From Distichodus sexfasciatus (Eukaryota > Chordata > Actinopteri > Characiformes > Distichodontidae): a DNA stretch of 64,000 bases. The notes under the pieces were generated by a model. It made no database searches. It worked only from the letters and a program-made list of their open reading frames with translations, and was not told where the DNA came from. Each line of letters opens with the position of its first letter. Positions within the stretch are counted from its first letter, which is position 1. The stretch spans positions 403,719 to 467,718 of the forward strand of contig JAVGVS010000291.1 in NCBI GenBank assembly GCA_032718565.1, in the 5' to 3' direction. This document shows positions 19,471 through 32,547 of this stretch, piece after piece. The position numbers were made by a program, and so were the translations under genes.

Positions 19471-20865
19471 TCAGACGGGCGGTGTGCAATGAGTGACAAG
19501 TTGCAAAGGAAACTGTGGAGTCACAATAATTCAGAAAGACTTTAATCATTGGAGTCAATTTTGGGTTTGAACTGTGGTGATTGTTTCCATGACTACTGCA
19601 GAACTTGTGCTATTGTAAGTAACACCAGCCTTGACAATAATGAAAACATAATTGGTGATGATCTGACACATTCCTGGTGACCTTTTTGCCTCTTGCAGAG
19701 ACATTCAGTTTTATGACGATGAGGTGTTATCATGGAGACAGAGACAGAAAGGGAACAGAAGGTTGTGCCATGTGATTTCTTTAGAAGGTCAACTCCATTC
19801 CCTTACAGCCATCCCTTGCTCCAAAAGAAGGAAGAACAGAGCGTGAGAAAGAGGAGGAGGAACCATGAAACGGCTCAGTGGCCGAAAGGCTTCTGGGTCT
19901 CGTTCTCTCTCTCTATAGCTGGCACGAGTGGGAAGCAGATGAAGGGATACATTCAGAGCCAGCTGACCGAAGAATGAGGGATAAAGTGTAGAAGAAGGGG
20001 CTGAGAAGGAGGAAGGGAACTAGAGAGGATAAGAGGGCATCTGTGATCTGTTCTTCTTGCCTTTGCTACTTGTGGATGTTATTTTGCACTCAGAAACAAT
20101 TGTGTTCCCACAAATCAACAGGTCCACCCTCGATCTCATATCAACACCCTGTCTCATTTACAGGGGACGTTTTTTCTCTTTCCTTCTTCCAGTGTTCAGT
20201 TGCATTATTCTGTCAGAGCTGCAGGTTAGCTCGTCCCTCTTTTTTATGGGCTCAAATTTAATGGATTTGCCTCCTACTTCCCCTCAACTCTCGCCCTCTA
20301 TTAAATCTCACACACCGGAAGCCATTAGAAGCAAAAAGAGAGCCCAGAAAGTCTCTCTCTCTCCCCATCTCACTTCCCTCCCTGCCTCTCGCTCAAAGTA
20401 GACAAATTACATGTTTCATCGGTAGTTATAGAAACAGCTGATTTTTTTTTTTGGTAAATGAAAGAAGTAGAAGCGGGCAGGGAGACAGAGCCAGGCAGCG
20501 GATGCCAGGAGATAATTTATGCTGATCTATGCCTGGTCTCGAGTGCCACTTGTACAGATGCGGTCTGATTATTTACCTTGTGTTCTTCTCCCTCCCTTCC
20601 ACCTCCAACCCCTTGCACAAACACCATTAAAATCTACATTTCCAGCTCCCTAATTCTCCTGTACACTTTCAGAACTTCTGGCATTTCATCTGACTGTTCT
20701 GTGAAGTTCTCTGTTCTTCAGGCTGGTCATGTTGCATCAGGTGTCCCCCAGCACAGCTGCAGTATTGTACTAGGCGTGGGAAAGCATGAGACTGGCCAAC
20801 CAGAAAACACACACACAACACAGCGTTGCCTTCATCTGACTCACAGAGGAGAAAGAGATTCGGAT

Positions 20866-20879
20866 GTTACCATGGAAAC
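20866..20879. promoter_or_regulatory. RFX X-box-like motif in intron 1
   Basis: GTTACCATGGAAAC resembles the degenerate RFX site GTNRCC-NN-RGYAAC. A weaker relative, GTTATCATGGAGAC, lies at 19726-19739 in the same intron. Confidence 0.4.
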
Positions 20880-23050
20880 TATGAAAGCCTCGTCATGCGA
20901 GTAGCCAGAACCCACAGTGTGTTTTCGTGCTAATTGCACTTTTTGGTTATCATGTTGTGTCTGATCATATGTAACAAGAGCTTCAGGGATGATTCTGAAA
21001 TGTAGGTGCAGCAACGTGACAGGTTTTTGTTGCTTAGCAGGAACTTGCAGAATTCTGCTGATCTTTTTCAGCAGGTCTGTCTCATCCCACATTAGTCATA
21101 TTTCTTATCCTGGGTCAGCGTGGGAGGATTTGCACGTCCACGCCACCGCTGATGCTGCTGCACCTACGGTCCTCCTGCTGCTGACCCTGGAACAGTGAGC
21201 CCGGGGCAAAAGCGAGGAAGGAACTTCATGTGATCAGACACTTTAGAGGAGCGTGGCGTGGTCTGCTTCCTCTAAGGCAGGGACGCTGCACTGTTCAGCA
21301 CTTTTATTCTGACTTTTATTTTCTTCTCTTTGATGACAGTTTGCTTATCTTCACTTGTTTATAGCCACTGGTGTCGGAAAAATATCCCACATGCTGTGCC
21401 TCCGAACCAGCACACCATGTGAGCGCCCACACACGTGTGCCAACTTGTGTACACAAACACACACACACAGATAGCATGCATAAAGACAGTTTGATAAATA
21501 TTTTAGACATGAATAGCACACAATACAAAAGTCATTCCGTTACGAATCACTTTTTCAGATGAGCCAGCTGACAATCAATCATGTGTGTGTGGTTGTGTGT
21601 GTGTGAGTGTGTGTGTGAATGCTGGGCACTGTGTGGAGACTTTGTTCTCAGATATGTGTGTGTAAGTGTGTGTGTCTTTGTCAGAGGATGCCTAAAGACA
21701 TTCAGAAGTGCACAAACACTTAAATCCAACAATCAGACACAAACACACAAAGATGTTAGCAGTTTCTCTTGCTGTCCACACACATATTCACAAACAGAAC
21801 GACACGTGAGACCCCCAAACAAAGAGATTTGATGAAATCAAGTGAAATGTTGAAGTCAGCCGGGATGTTTTGATAATTAGAACAATTTTGGTATACATTT
21901 ATGAGTATAAAGTCTTTACTGAAAATATATATTTTTTACCAACACTTTTTAATCTACTTATAAATGTTGGGCACATGTAACAGCATAACAGCTACGTGTA
22001 TATACACAAGAAATCTTAACCATAATTCATCAAAACCTCCTGACAGAAAGACGTTTTATCAACAGCCGTTGCAAGTCAGACATTATCCATTGATCCCAGA
22101 GTAACGGAGCGCAATTTTCAGTGCGCAACAAACTCCGAGTGGACAAGTTTCACACGCGTGTGTCCAGATCTCAACGGCACTCATTTCTCTCTTTTTCCAC
22201 CTATCTTACATGAAGTGAAAAGACTTAATGCAAAGTTTCTTTGCACTCAAATCCAAGCTGACTTGGATTTTCATCAGCAGGAGAAACTGTAAGACATTAA
22301 CAGCAGCACGGACTCAAGATGTCCTGTACGCACATTCACATTTCTTATGCTTATGATTTTACACTAACGCATTTTCCACATAATCTTTCTCTCACACTCT
22401 TTAAATCTGCACATTACTCCTTCTAGCTCAGTTCTCTATACAGCCTTTTTTTTTTTTTTTGCAAATCTTTCTCATGCAAACCGAACATCTTGAATATGTT
22501 TAGACGCTATGTGTCTTGTTATTCTTTTGCATGGATGTGCACTTTACCTATTACATATTGTGCCTTGTTCTGCTGCATTCTGCTTGAGGGTCTACACCCG
22601 AACACAGCCATGTCCGTTATGTTGGTACTGGCTGTAAAGAATTCTGACTTCGAAATGCAAACTAACAAATGCGTTTCGGTTTATGCACGGAAAATCTGCA
22701 CTTATATGTTGCCAATTTACTTATTCGGGTTGTTAAAATTGTGACTTTGCTCAATGTGAAGACGCTGCATGGTAAAATTAATATGTTGCAGGATAGTGCA
22801 ACGAAAGTTTCGGCTCTACGAGAATAATTAAGACAGAAGCTTCGAGTCGCTGTCCGTGGTGCCGAAATTCTCTCGTAAAAGCGCGCAGCAAACTTTGGGT
22901 CTTCAACGATCCCCAAACTTTAAGGCTGCACCAGCCTTAACTCTTTTGGTTTGATCACACAGTAAACTCAAATGAGAAGATGTGCAAGACAATGTCATAC
23001 ATATATAAATGAAAGCAGACAAAATTTAGAGACGACTGAAGATTAATTAC

Positions 23051-23535
23051 CTTTAAAACTGTCTGGTTCTTGGATAGATTCTCTCCATCCACAGGTTTCA
23101 ACGTCTCGAAATCTTCTCCGTCCTCTCAGCGAAGTCGAAGTCAAACTTGCCGGCAGGAAAAAAGTCGGAGAAGAGGGTCGAGACGAGACTCTAAAACCCA
23201 GCTTTGGGTTCTTCTTCTTCTTCTTCTTTTAAGACCGACTCCAAGTTTCAGTGCAGTCCACTTTCCACAAGCAAAATGAGCAAAAAATAATAGCGACTCT
23301 GACCAAACTCCAAAGAGTTTACTACCAACTTTTCTGCGCAGCTATTCCCAGTGAAGCGGGTTATAGCCAAGGGCCGAATTTGTCGGAGCTCCAGCGGAAA
23401 GAATAAAGCAAGATCTTTGCTGTCTTCCAGATCTTCTCTAACACACCAGCTCCGGTCTTTGTTGGTACTTTTACTCCCGGCTTCGGAGTCTTCTTGCTTG
23501 TGGCTCTTTGCACTGCAAGTGGGTTCAGTCTCAGC
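23051..23535 (-). other. adgrb1: Predicted adgrb1 non-coding first exon
   Basis: A good donor (AAAG then gtaatt) lies at 23051/23050 on the minus strand. A TATA-like box about 30 bp upstream of 23535 suggests the transcription start. No ATG-initiated frame joins to the main one, so this would be 5' UTR. The acceptor partner would be 18733. Predicted only; transcript data would settle it. Confidence 0.5.
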
Positions 23536-23560
23536 GTGCTTCGTGGCCTCCTCTCGGACC

Positions 23561-23580
23561 CTTATATCCTACCCCGCCCC
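23561..23580 (-). promoter_or_regulatory. adgrb1: TATA-like box and GC box of the adgrb1 promoter
   Basis: On the minus strand GGGGCGGGG (23572-23580) sits three bases before AGGATATAAG (23561-23570). The pair has the order and spacing of a GC-box/TATA promoter, is in the most CpG-rich part of the region (about 23540-23880), and lies just upstream of the predicted first exon. Confidence 0.45.
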
Positions 23581-24258
23581 CCCTTTCGGAGTCTGTGCGT
23601 GGATCGCACTCACAAGTGAATGAGACAGCGCGGGGAGGGAGGGGGCGCGGAGGAGCCGTGTGTATGTGTGTGCGTTTCCAAGGTGTGTGCGTGTGCGTGG
23701 AGAGAGCGAGACAGAACGAGAGAGGGAGGAGGAGGAGGCAGGAGAAAGAGAGAGAGTCAGAAAGGGAGGAGGAAGAGAGAGAGAGAGACGATGCTCACGT
23801 TAAACTACGCACAGACGAACGCAGGAGCAAGCGAACCGGAAAGAAGACATCACTAGCTCGAGCTCCCGGCGCCGGTAAACGTTAAAGCCCGGAGCCCGAG
23901 CTGCATTGTCATGATGGTGTGTGTGTGTGTGTGTGTGTGAAAGGGAGAGCGACATGCACGGAGAAATGCGTGTCATTACATCACCTGCTGACCTTGAATG
24001 CGGCGGTTTGCATGCGAAACAAAGGAGTTCCGCTCATTTTGTTGACATGGGATTTCTCTAAAAGCATAACATTTTTTTAAATGTGTAGAACACCGGCAAA
24101 CAAAAAAACAAAGAGTGATGCAATGAAGGCTTGCACCGAGGTTTAAGGCAGCCGGGGCAAACTTTGGAAACAAAAGCTGAGCATTGTTTTTCTTTTGTTG
24201 AAATATGAAACCCGTAGACAAGTTTTGGGGAAGGGGTAAGGTCATTCCCAGTTTGCCA

Positions 24259-24261
<3 letters not shown>

Positions 24262-24301
<40 letters not shown>

Positions 24302-24312
24302 GTTATTATTAT
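24262..24312. repeat. (ATT)n microsatellite
   Basis: About 16 nearly perfect tandem ATT units upstream of the adgrb1 promoter. Confidence 0.9.
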
Positions 24313-25074
24313 ACTTTTTAGGTGGCTTATATGAGTGTTAATTGGTCAGTTTATCAGTTTATCAGTGGATCACCCCTTAAAAAAAGGAAAAAGAAGGAAA
24401 AGGGCTCTTCTAGAAAGTGCGCGCTCCCCTGCGTTCTCTGTGCGCGCCACCTGTGGGCGGCTGAGGGTGCGCGTTGGGAGCGCGCTTGGCGCCGGGAGAA
24501 CCGAGGGAGAACCGCGCGGGGGCGAGCGAGTCGGCGGATCTGTTGGCAGAATTCCCCCACCCCCCACCCTCCTAAAAGAACTCGTGTTGGGTGGGAACAG
24601 CTTCAAAAGTCGACCAGCATTAGTCAACGTTACATAAAGAGATCTCTGAGAGATGAGCGAATAGTATTTACTAATAAGCACAACTTCCACGCTGTGGATC
24701 CGTCATGTGAAGGGTGTGAGATGACTTCCTGAGAGCGTCTTTGCCAGAGTGGAGGAACAAATAGATTGAGTGAAAGTCTCTGAATTATACTGAGACGAAA
24801 AGAGATTCTTCAGATCGGAACATTTCTCTACAGAAACTAAAAACCCATAACTCTCGTGATTGAATTTCTGCTTCTTAGTAAATTTCAATACTAATTGCCA
24901 ATCTCTTTAGATATTTTCTGAAGAATCTCAGACCAATTCTATAAAGATCAAGATTTATGGCACCTACAAATTCATTTTGGCATAAATTACAGGGCTGATG
25001 GGCAATTACAATTCCCTGTTAATAAAAAAATAAGCAATTAAAACCCCCTTCTACCATGAAAGTGAGTGAAAGTG

Positions 25075-25242
25075 AGTAATTATTTGTCACTGTGATACAC
25101 CACAACAAAAATGTGCTGCATTTGACCCATTCATGAAAGAGTACTGGGCAGGAGACATGCTTGGGGATGGGTACCTTAGTGGTACCTTTATCAGTCTGGG
25201 CTTTGAACCATGGATCCTCCCATCACAGGGGCAGCCACACCC
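25075..25242 (+). repeat. SINE family A fragment
   Basis: 'tgctgcatttgacccattcatgaaag...gtaccttagtggtacctttatc' matches the body of the family, with an internal deletion. Confidence 0.55.
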
Positions 25243-25261
25243 AATGATCAATCCCAACCCC

Positions 25262-25445
25262 CTCCCGTGTACTGGTTGCCTAGAGGTTAGGACAGTCATG
25301 GGTTCGAATCCTACCTCTGACACTACCATCATTGAATCCCTGAGTAAGACCCTTAACCCCAAATTGTTCAGGGAAACTGTCCCTAAAATAAGGAAATGGA
25401 AGTCACTCTGTATAAGAGCGTCTGCTAAAAGGCATAAATGAAATG
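25262..25445 (+). repeat. V-SINE-like tRNA-derived SINE
   Basis: tRNA-like head 'tggttgcctagaggttagga...gggttcgaatcc' with recognisable A and B boxes, then 'gagtaagacccttaacccc' and the tail 'ataagagcgtctgctaaa', which is the conserved 3' signature of V-type SINEs in fish. Confidence 0.7.
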
Positions 25446-25738
25446 ATCATACTTAAGTTGCACTCTTTTTTTTGAGAGCTTAATTTTAATTGAAGGAGAG
25501 AGGGAAATGATTGACATGGGTGACTTGTTACTAGCTCACCTTTGAGAACTCAGTTGACCGTGTAAATGGCTGGCATTCAGAGCAAAGTTCTTCACCCAAC
25601 TTCCTTTAGGTCCAAGAATAAAGCAAAGAAAAACTGTGATTAATATGTTTGATACATTTGTACCGCATTACTCATCAAGAACGGAAGTGCTGGAGCCAGG
25701 TAGGAAAGCCTGTTTGTACCAACCATTCATTCAGCAAG

Positions 25739-25782
<44 letters not shown>

Positions 25783-27043
25783 AGGTATGAATCACTAAAT
25801 TACAGATGAGGAGAGGGCATGAATGACTTCATGCTTGCCTTATAGTATCAAAGATCAAGCTATCATCTTTTCAATGACAATTCTCTCTCTCCCTCTCTCC
25901 CTTAGATCAGATTAACTGAATGACATATCGAGGACGACAAAATGATGCTATGGCCTTTGTAAAACCCACTAAATTGCATCATAAAACAATATCAATGTTT
26001 ATCCTATTTCCCAGGAATACCTCACCTGTTAAAAAGAGATTTCCAGGTTTAGACACAATTAGTCATGCTCATCTGATCTGGCCCGGGGCTGGCCGGGTTT
26101 GGCCCTGTGAGGGGGCAGATTGGGGGCCGCTAACAAGCTCAGATCTGCTGAGAAAAGCCCAGAAAGAGGTGGAGAATGGCTGAGGGAGACTGGATTGAGT
26201 TATTAATGAGTATAATTACAGTATCCGCATCATCAGCGAGCTAAATCAGGCTCTTTTATTTCTCCCTTTTACCACCTTCGTCTCACACATGACCACGCAT
26301 AAACACGCCTAATGCTTAAGAATACAGCCTGTTTCTATCTAGGTTGTATTTCATAACTCATCTGTCGTTGGAAGTATTTCAGTAACACCCTTAAGTTATT
26401 TTGGTCCCACAAGTTTAGACTGGATTTGATACAATGGCTTGGTGTTATACAATGCTGAAGAGTTTTAATCTCAACATGAGTGGGGATTTTGGGAGGACAT
26501 TTTGAAAAAGATGGGTCATTCTTCATGAATAAAAGAAGCTGCAATAATGAAGGAATCAGAATTGTTTTGACTCATTTCTTTTAAATTGGTGCATGTTCCT
26601 GGAATTTGAAATTTTATAGAAAAATACTAGTGAATACAGATGTCACAATGGAACATTGAGTTAAATCAATCAATAAGTCATTTTCCTCATCTTACTTATT
26701 AAAATGAATTTTAAATCATAAAATGATTATAAACCACTCACGAAAACACACACAATCAGGTCTTTGGTGTCTTTGTGAGGTACGTGCATTGACTCTAATG
26801 TAAATAATATTACAACTTCACCTAACTTTTGTAACCAAACACAAATGTTTTCACTCTTTCAGTTTTAAAAATGCTAGAATGTTCTTTCTCTAGGTTTCTT
26901 CCCTTACGAGGACTGGAGGACCATACAAATGTATACATCAGATTTTCCTTTCTTTAAGGGGACAGTCATGTCCTCACAACCTCCTTAAATCAGTTTTTCC
27001 CACACTCATTGCTTTCACTCAATTACTCTTGTATTAACAACAG

Positions 27044-27075
<32 letters not shown>

Positions 27076-27789
27076 TCACACTCACACTGTCCTCGGCGTC
27101 AGCTTAGTGTATCAGTAACCCGCCCACACCTCTCCACTCCAAAGTCTATTCACCAGAATCCCGTCATGCGCGTAAGAGAAACATCAACAGCAAACAACAA
27201 TCAGCTCAGCAGCACCTCATAGCCCGCCTTACATACGCACGTCCATGAGGAACAGACATGCACACAGTCCGCCCACATACACACACACACACACTCACAG
27301 AGGGTTTACAGTTCACATATTTTATATATACCCAGTGAATCATATTTACAGAGATATTTAGAATATAAGCATATTCATACTGTATTCTGAATATTAAATT
27401 ATTGATGATAATATTTATAAATGTATAAAACTTTGTTAGAAGTGAGTTCACATTAGTAATACTGGCCAATCTGCTGTTTGGTGCCTCTCTGTTTTGTTTT
27501 TGCTCCTCTCTGATTTTTCTCTGTAGGTGTCATAACAAGATCCGGCCTCAAGAGGGCGCTCTTACTGCCAGTCACCAGGAAGCAGGGAGCTCTGCTTTTT
27601 AAGGAAAGCCTGACTGGTATGAATTAAAGACTAACGCTGACCAAAAAATTAGACGTATAGGGCATGTGTACCTGCGAGCATTGCATGTATATGTATAAGA
27701 GCATCTGTATCGAAGGATAGCAATTGCTACTGTACATTACTGTAGTTTACGCTGCAGTCTTCAACTGTATTTCACCTTTTACACACATG

Positions 27790-27995
27790 AAAATCAGTGA
27801 GTAAAAGTGCACCGCAACCAAATGTCACCTCTACATTGGACCCATCCGTGAAGGAGCAGTGGGCAGCTGACCTGGGCAGCACCTGGGGAGCACCTTGGGG
27901 ACGGTACCTTGCTCATGAGTACCTCAGTGGTAACTTTACTGATTTGAACCGGTGACCTTCCGATTACAGGGCAACCGCCCAATGCTGTCTGTATG
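27790..27995 (+). repeat. SINE family A
   Basis: 'caccgcaaccaaatgtcacc', 'gaaggagcagtgggcagc', 'gctcatgagtacctcagtgg' and 'ttgaaccggtgaccttcc' in order. Confidence 0.65.
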
Positions 27996-29632
27996 CTCAG
28001 GGTGAGTTTGGTCAACTCAAACTTTAACATGTCTTTATGCATTACAGAGGCTAATTTTACTGACCTAGTACCTAATTATTACTTTATATTGCACTGTATG
28101 TCCAAGAACAATAGCAAATGTTCTAAATTAAAGTCTTAAGAATCTTAATTAAAGATTATGACATTCACCAATGTTTTCCTATTTAAGATTTTCTTAGATA
28201 AAAATCTAACCTACAAACTGTGAACAAGTCTTACACTCTTTATTAGAATCTTTTTTGCAAAGCATTCACATTTTTTTTTTCAATTTAATAGTTGTTTAAT
28301 ATGTTAAACTATTCAAATGTCTAAATTGTCTTAATAATAAATTTAAAGCAACACAATGTAAGATTTTCTCACAGAGTCCCCCTATAGATGAGAAACAGCA
28401 TCACCTAGAACAACTGCCGTAAAATCTGATTTGCATTCATTAACAACCGGCGAACTTCCTGAAGCAGGACAACTAATGTGCGATCATTGTCTTTGCTCCA
28501 GGTGGAGCAGCCTTACAGCATTTTATTTAAACATGAATATTGTTCTATTTTTTGAAATATCAGAAACAAAAGCTAACTCGACAAAAAACGACAAATGTAA
28601 AGATAGTGTTTTGGTTTTCATCTCGGCCTGCCCTATAACTGATTGTAACTGATATAACTGATTGGATGGATGTGACATATGACTTAAAGCAGTGAAATTT
28701 TGTAGTTCTTTTTGTGGCGAGGTTCCAACCCAAACCCTGAAACTGAAGAGTGCCCGTTTAGGTGATGTAGACGCTCTTAAGTGATGATAAAAGTGTAATT
28801 GAACATATTGTGACTTAATGTACCTTCAGAATGATCTTAAAAATATAGTTTGAAGACTGAACGACTACATTGTGTCGCTTTAAGGATAAAACTCGGGACC
28901 CAAAGTCTTCACCATGTCATTTTTCAGTCTACTGTACATACTCTAGTTGAGATGACAATAAAGTTCACTCAGACTTTAAATTTGACACGAGCATATTTAT
29001 AGTGTTACAGACTGCATTATGTAGGTTATTGTAAAGTGTAGAAGTCTCGCTACATTGTGTTGTCTAAAATTTGGCCAATTTTTAGGTGTATTCTGATAAA
29101 TTTCACATAGTTCTAAGTTCTGAGTGTCATCCCATGTGTGTATTTGCATCTGTGTGTGTGTTCCTGCGCATGTGTGTGTGGCTGCGTTAATCGATCTCAC
29201 GCAGCTGTGGAACTGGGGCAGAGTCCAAGATGAAAGCGGGTCAGCCAGGCAGCCAGGCCAACACATGCTGACAAAAAATTACACACACACACACGCACAC
29301 ACACGCCCCACACACCTGCACAGTGCCCCAAGCCCGGTAAGTCACGCGGCACGCGACATACACAAACACACACGCACCTAGGTACACACATACACACAGA
29401 TGGTGTTCTGATGACTAAGAAAGTACCGTAACATGGTGAGAGAGGCAGGGCAAAGTCAATTTTCAGGGGTCTGACACTAGTGTGACCCAGGTCAGAGACA
29501 TCTTACAACATGGACATTCGGCTGACCAGTTCAAATGGCCAGACATGAGGCATGCGTTATGGAGTAAGGCCTAGAAAAGTGGGCCAAGATGTAGACTAGA
29601 ATTTGGGTTGCTGCTGTTAGAGGTGTTGGGCA

Positions 29633-29850
29633 AAAGTTGGGCAGATAGTAGCGTACGGGTTAGGACATTCACCCGTGATGGGAAGGTCTCTGGTTTGAAT
29701 CCTGGATCAGTAAAGGTACCACTGAGGTACTCATGAGCAAGGTACCATACCCAAGCACTGCTGCTACTGCTCCTTTATGGATGGCTCAAATGCCGACGTC
29801 TCATTTGGTTGTGGTGCACAGTGTGCTGTTCCGTGGTGTGTTCACAATTA
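29633..29850 (-). repeat. SINE family A, inverted
   Basis: Head 'cagatagtagcgtacgggtt', box B-like 'ggtttgaatcc', 'accactgaggtactcatgag' and the end 'tggtgtgttcacaatta'. The tRNA-like head is on the plus strand, opposite to most copies. Confidence 0.65.
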
Positions 29851-29941
29851 CAAATATTCACTTTCAAAATGGTGTCGTTCTTCAGATGAGGTCCTGACTC
29901 TCTGAGATCATAATAGATCCCTTGGCATCTTTCTAAAGCAG

Positions 29942-30012
29942 ATGGTACCTTGCTCATGAGTACATCAGTGGTACCTTTACCACTTTGAGACTTGAACCGG
30001 TGACCCTCTCTA
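29942..30012 (+). repeat. SINE family A fragment
   Basis: Only 'ggtaccttgctcatgagtac' to 'gaaccggtgaccctc' remains. Confidence 0.5.
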
Positions 30013-30341
30013 ATGTTATTCTACCAATGGGCCTAATCTGCAACTTTGCCAATAGCGGGAAACCTCTCTGTCTGTGGTTACTTTTCATACAAACACTTTC
30101 AACAAAGGGCGTTTTACAGTAGATGTCTGCAGGAGCTCCCCTGCATCTCTGCATCCTATGTCCACTGGATCTGCAAGTGGTCAACAACACCAGACAGCAG
30201 ACTGGACAAAGATTTTGCGTTATATGCCTCCTCTTACATTGACAACTACAGTATGAGGCGAAGTTGTTATCAGCTAGCTAAGTTACTTCAGCTAACATTA
30301 TCTGATTTCTGTATCTTCTTGATACGGAACCCAACAGAAAC

Positions 30342-30480
30342 CACGCACCACAACCAACTGTGACCTCTGCATTTTACCCATCCATGAAGGAGCAGTGGAT
30401 AGCTAACATGGGCAGCATCCGGGGAGCAGTGCTTGGGGATGGTACCTAGCTCATGAGCCCTCAGTGGTACCATTAGGCGA
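30342..30480 (+). repeat. SINE family A, truncated
   Basis: 'gcaccacaaccaactgtgac...ttttacccatccatgaagga...gctcatgagccctcagtgg', lacking the tRNA-like end. Confidence 0.6.
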
Positions 30481-31277
30481 CCATCCTAGGTGACCATCCT
30501 AAACCATGTTTTGAAACCTTTGTAAAATCTGTAATAACAAACCAATATTGATCACGAACCAGCTTCACAACCATGCTGGTCTCAGCTGTTTATTTCAGCA
30601 AAGAACAAAATGCAAAGACAGAGAGATAAAAAAACTGAGGTGATGTTCAGCGTGGGATAAGGGCCTGTTTGTGGTGACTCACATAGTGGTGGAGATGTGG
30701 AGAGCAGAATGTAGAGTAAGATAGAGATAGACATAGAGAGAGAGAGATAGTGGGAAGGAGGTAGGTAGAGAGAGAGGAAGAAAGGAAGAGATGAGCTAAG
30801 GAGAGGACTGTCCATCTGTGGAGTACCCAGTCGGCCCACTCGCTCTGGCCCACGGAGAGCCGACAGTTTTGGGACGGCCTCCTCGGCGTGGTGGCCCGCT
30901 CTGTGGAGGCGCTACGCTAACAGGCTAATAATGACACCAGAGGCTGAGCGGAGCGCGGTCGTGATTGCTGAAGCCTAAACCAACTATAAATACATTTGCT
31001 GCTGAACGGTATACAGTGGGCAGTCCAGTGTGGGCAGAATTTTGTGCTCTGCCCACTCCTGCCAGGCACAGCTGGCTTTCCTCAACCTCCAGCCGAACCC
31101 AGAAAACCCAAACCAAACCAAACTTTGGGAACTATGCCAGTGCGAAGGGGGCATTTGGTGGAACATTTTGTCTGTAGGCCAAAAAATTTAACAGCACAGT
31201 GTTAATTTCACGTTCTCGGTGACACATAACTGCAAAACTGGATATTGTATCAAGCGACAATAATTAGGCATATGAAA

Positions 31278-31440
31278 GTGAGTGATTAGTGAACACAGCA
31301 CAGCACACAGCGCACCACAACCAAATGTGATCTCTGCATTTGACCCATCTGTGAAGGAACAGTGGGCAGCATGGGCAGGATTCATACTGGTAGCCTTCCA
31401 ATCACAGAGCAAACGCCCTAACTTTTATGCCACCAACTGC
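31278..31440 (+). repeat. SINE family A with internal deletion
   Basis: 'gtgaacacagcacagcacac' to 'gcatttgacccatctgtgaa', then directly 'tagccttccaatcacagagc'; the middle is missing. Confidence 0.6.
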
Positions 31441-31511
31441 ATCAGATATAAGATGTATTTCAGTTAAATAATTGATTTTTTTAAGGGAAGCGATCTTAAA
31501 GCATTGAAAGA

Positions 31512-31712
31512 CGGGTTTAAGGTGGTCTAGTGCTTCGCATACTCACCTATGAACCAAGAGGCCATGGGTTCAAATCCTATGCTCTCCCCGTGTTCATATG
31601 GGTTTTCTCTGGCTGCTGTGGTGTCCTTCTATAATCCAAAAGCATGCAATATAGGTTAAGTGGCGACTCTAAATTGGCCCCATAAGGTATGAATGAACAA
31701 ATGAATGAATAT
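31512..31712 (-). repeat. Fragment of the 'gtggcgcagtgg/cgggttcaaatcc' dispersed repeat
   Basis: 'ggtctagtgcttcgcatactcacc', 'gggttcaaatcct', 'ctctccccgtgttcatatggg', 'aattggcccc': the inverse of the copy at 32548-32882, strongly diverged. Confidence 0.5.
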
Positions 31713-32547
31713 CAGCCAGCGAATTAAATCAATTTCACTTTCCCATTCAAAAAACCTCAAACTAACGCATCACTTTTGCTCTCGTTTCTCATTTCCACAT
31801 TTTATCCCATGTCTGTCTGATACACTCTGAGCCTGTTTCCTAACTGAAACACAGATCAGAAAAGAGCGTAAATCGATTTGACCCATAACATCTGTTCAGG
31901 ATGTCATTATTTCCCACAGTTATTCCCCTGTTTCGAGGAAACTGCCATAAACAGAGCAGGAAGCAGAAGTCCACTGAAAAGAAACATCTCATGTGGGCTG
32001 ACACCAAGGCCGTGTGGAAACAAGGCGCTCTTGATTACAATTGTTGCACCTCAAGCTCGACTGTTCATTACCGAGATGCAACTGTTAAATAAAAAAAGCA
32101 CAGTAATAAACACACTCTGATTGCGTCGACTCGACCTGTGCTAAAGTGGTTTAAGGGAGAAAAGGCTTTTGGGTTTATCTTTTGTCTTATGTTTTTAAAT
32201 GCTAAAAAATATCCCTCCCCGTGCTAATAATAATCACTGCTTACGGGGAGAGATGCGCAAAAGATGTGCACCGTCAGCCAAATCTCTCTTAAGGACAAAA
32301 GTGGAGGATGAAAGACGGAGATGGACAAGGAGAGAGGTGCTTTTTATTCCCCTGCCTCTCTCCAGCACAATCAAATGGACAGTAATAGCTGCTCATACCT
32401 TCTTCAAAAATATCTAGTAGATCATAGTCTTTTAAATAACATCTCTGTTCTTCTATATTAGTCGTGTAACGATACATCAATCTATATTGATACATTGATT
32501 GATACAATAAAAACGTTGATATTGTAACATTACATAAATTCATTTAT

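Larger units (their letters stand above)
18733..23050. other. Predicted intron 1 of adgrb1
   Basis: About 4.3 kb between the predicted non-coding exon and the ATG exon. It contains GT/CA microsatellites (21450-21470 and 21580-21690), the CpG segment near 19.3 kb and X-box-like sites. No coding exon seen. Confidence 0.5.

Noticed and set aside
25262..25320. Possible functional tRNA gene on the plus strand
   Set aside because: A and B boxes are present but the cloverleaf is not closed, and the V-SINE body and tail follow directly.
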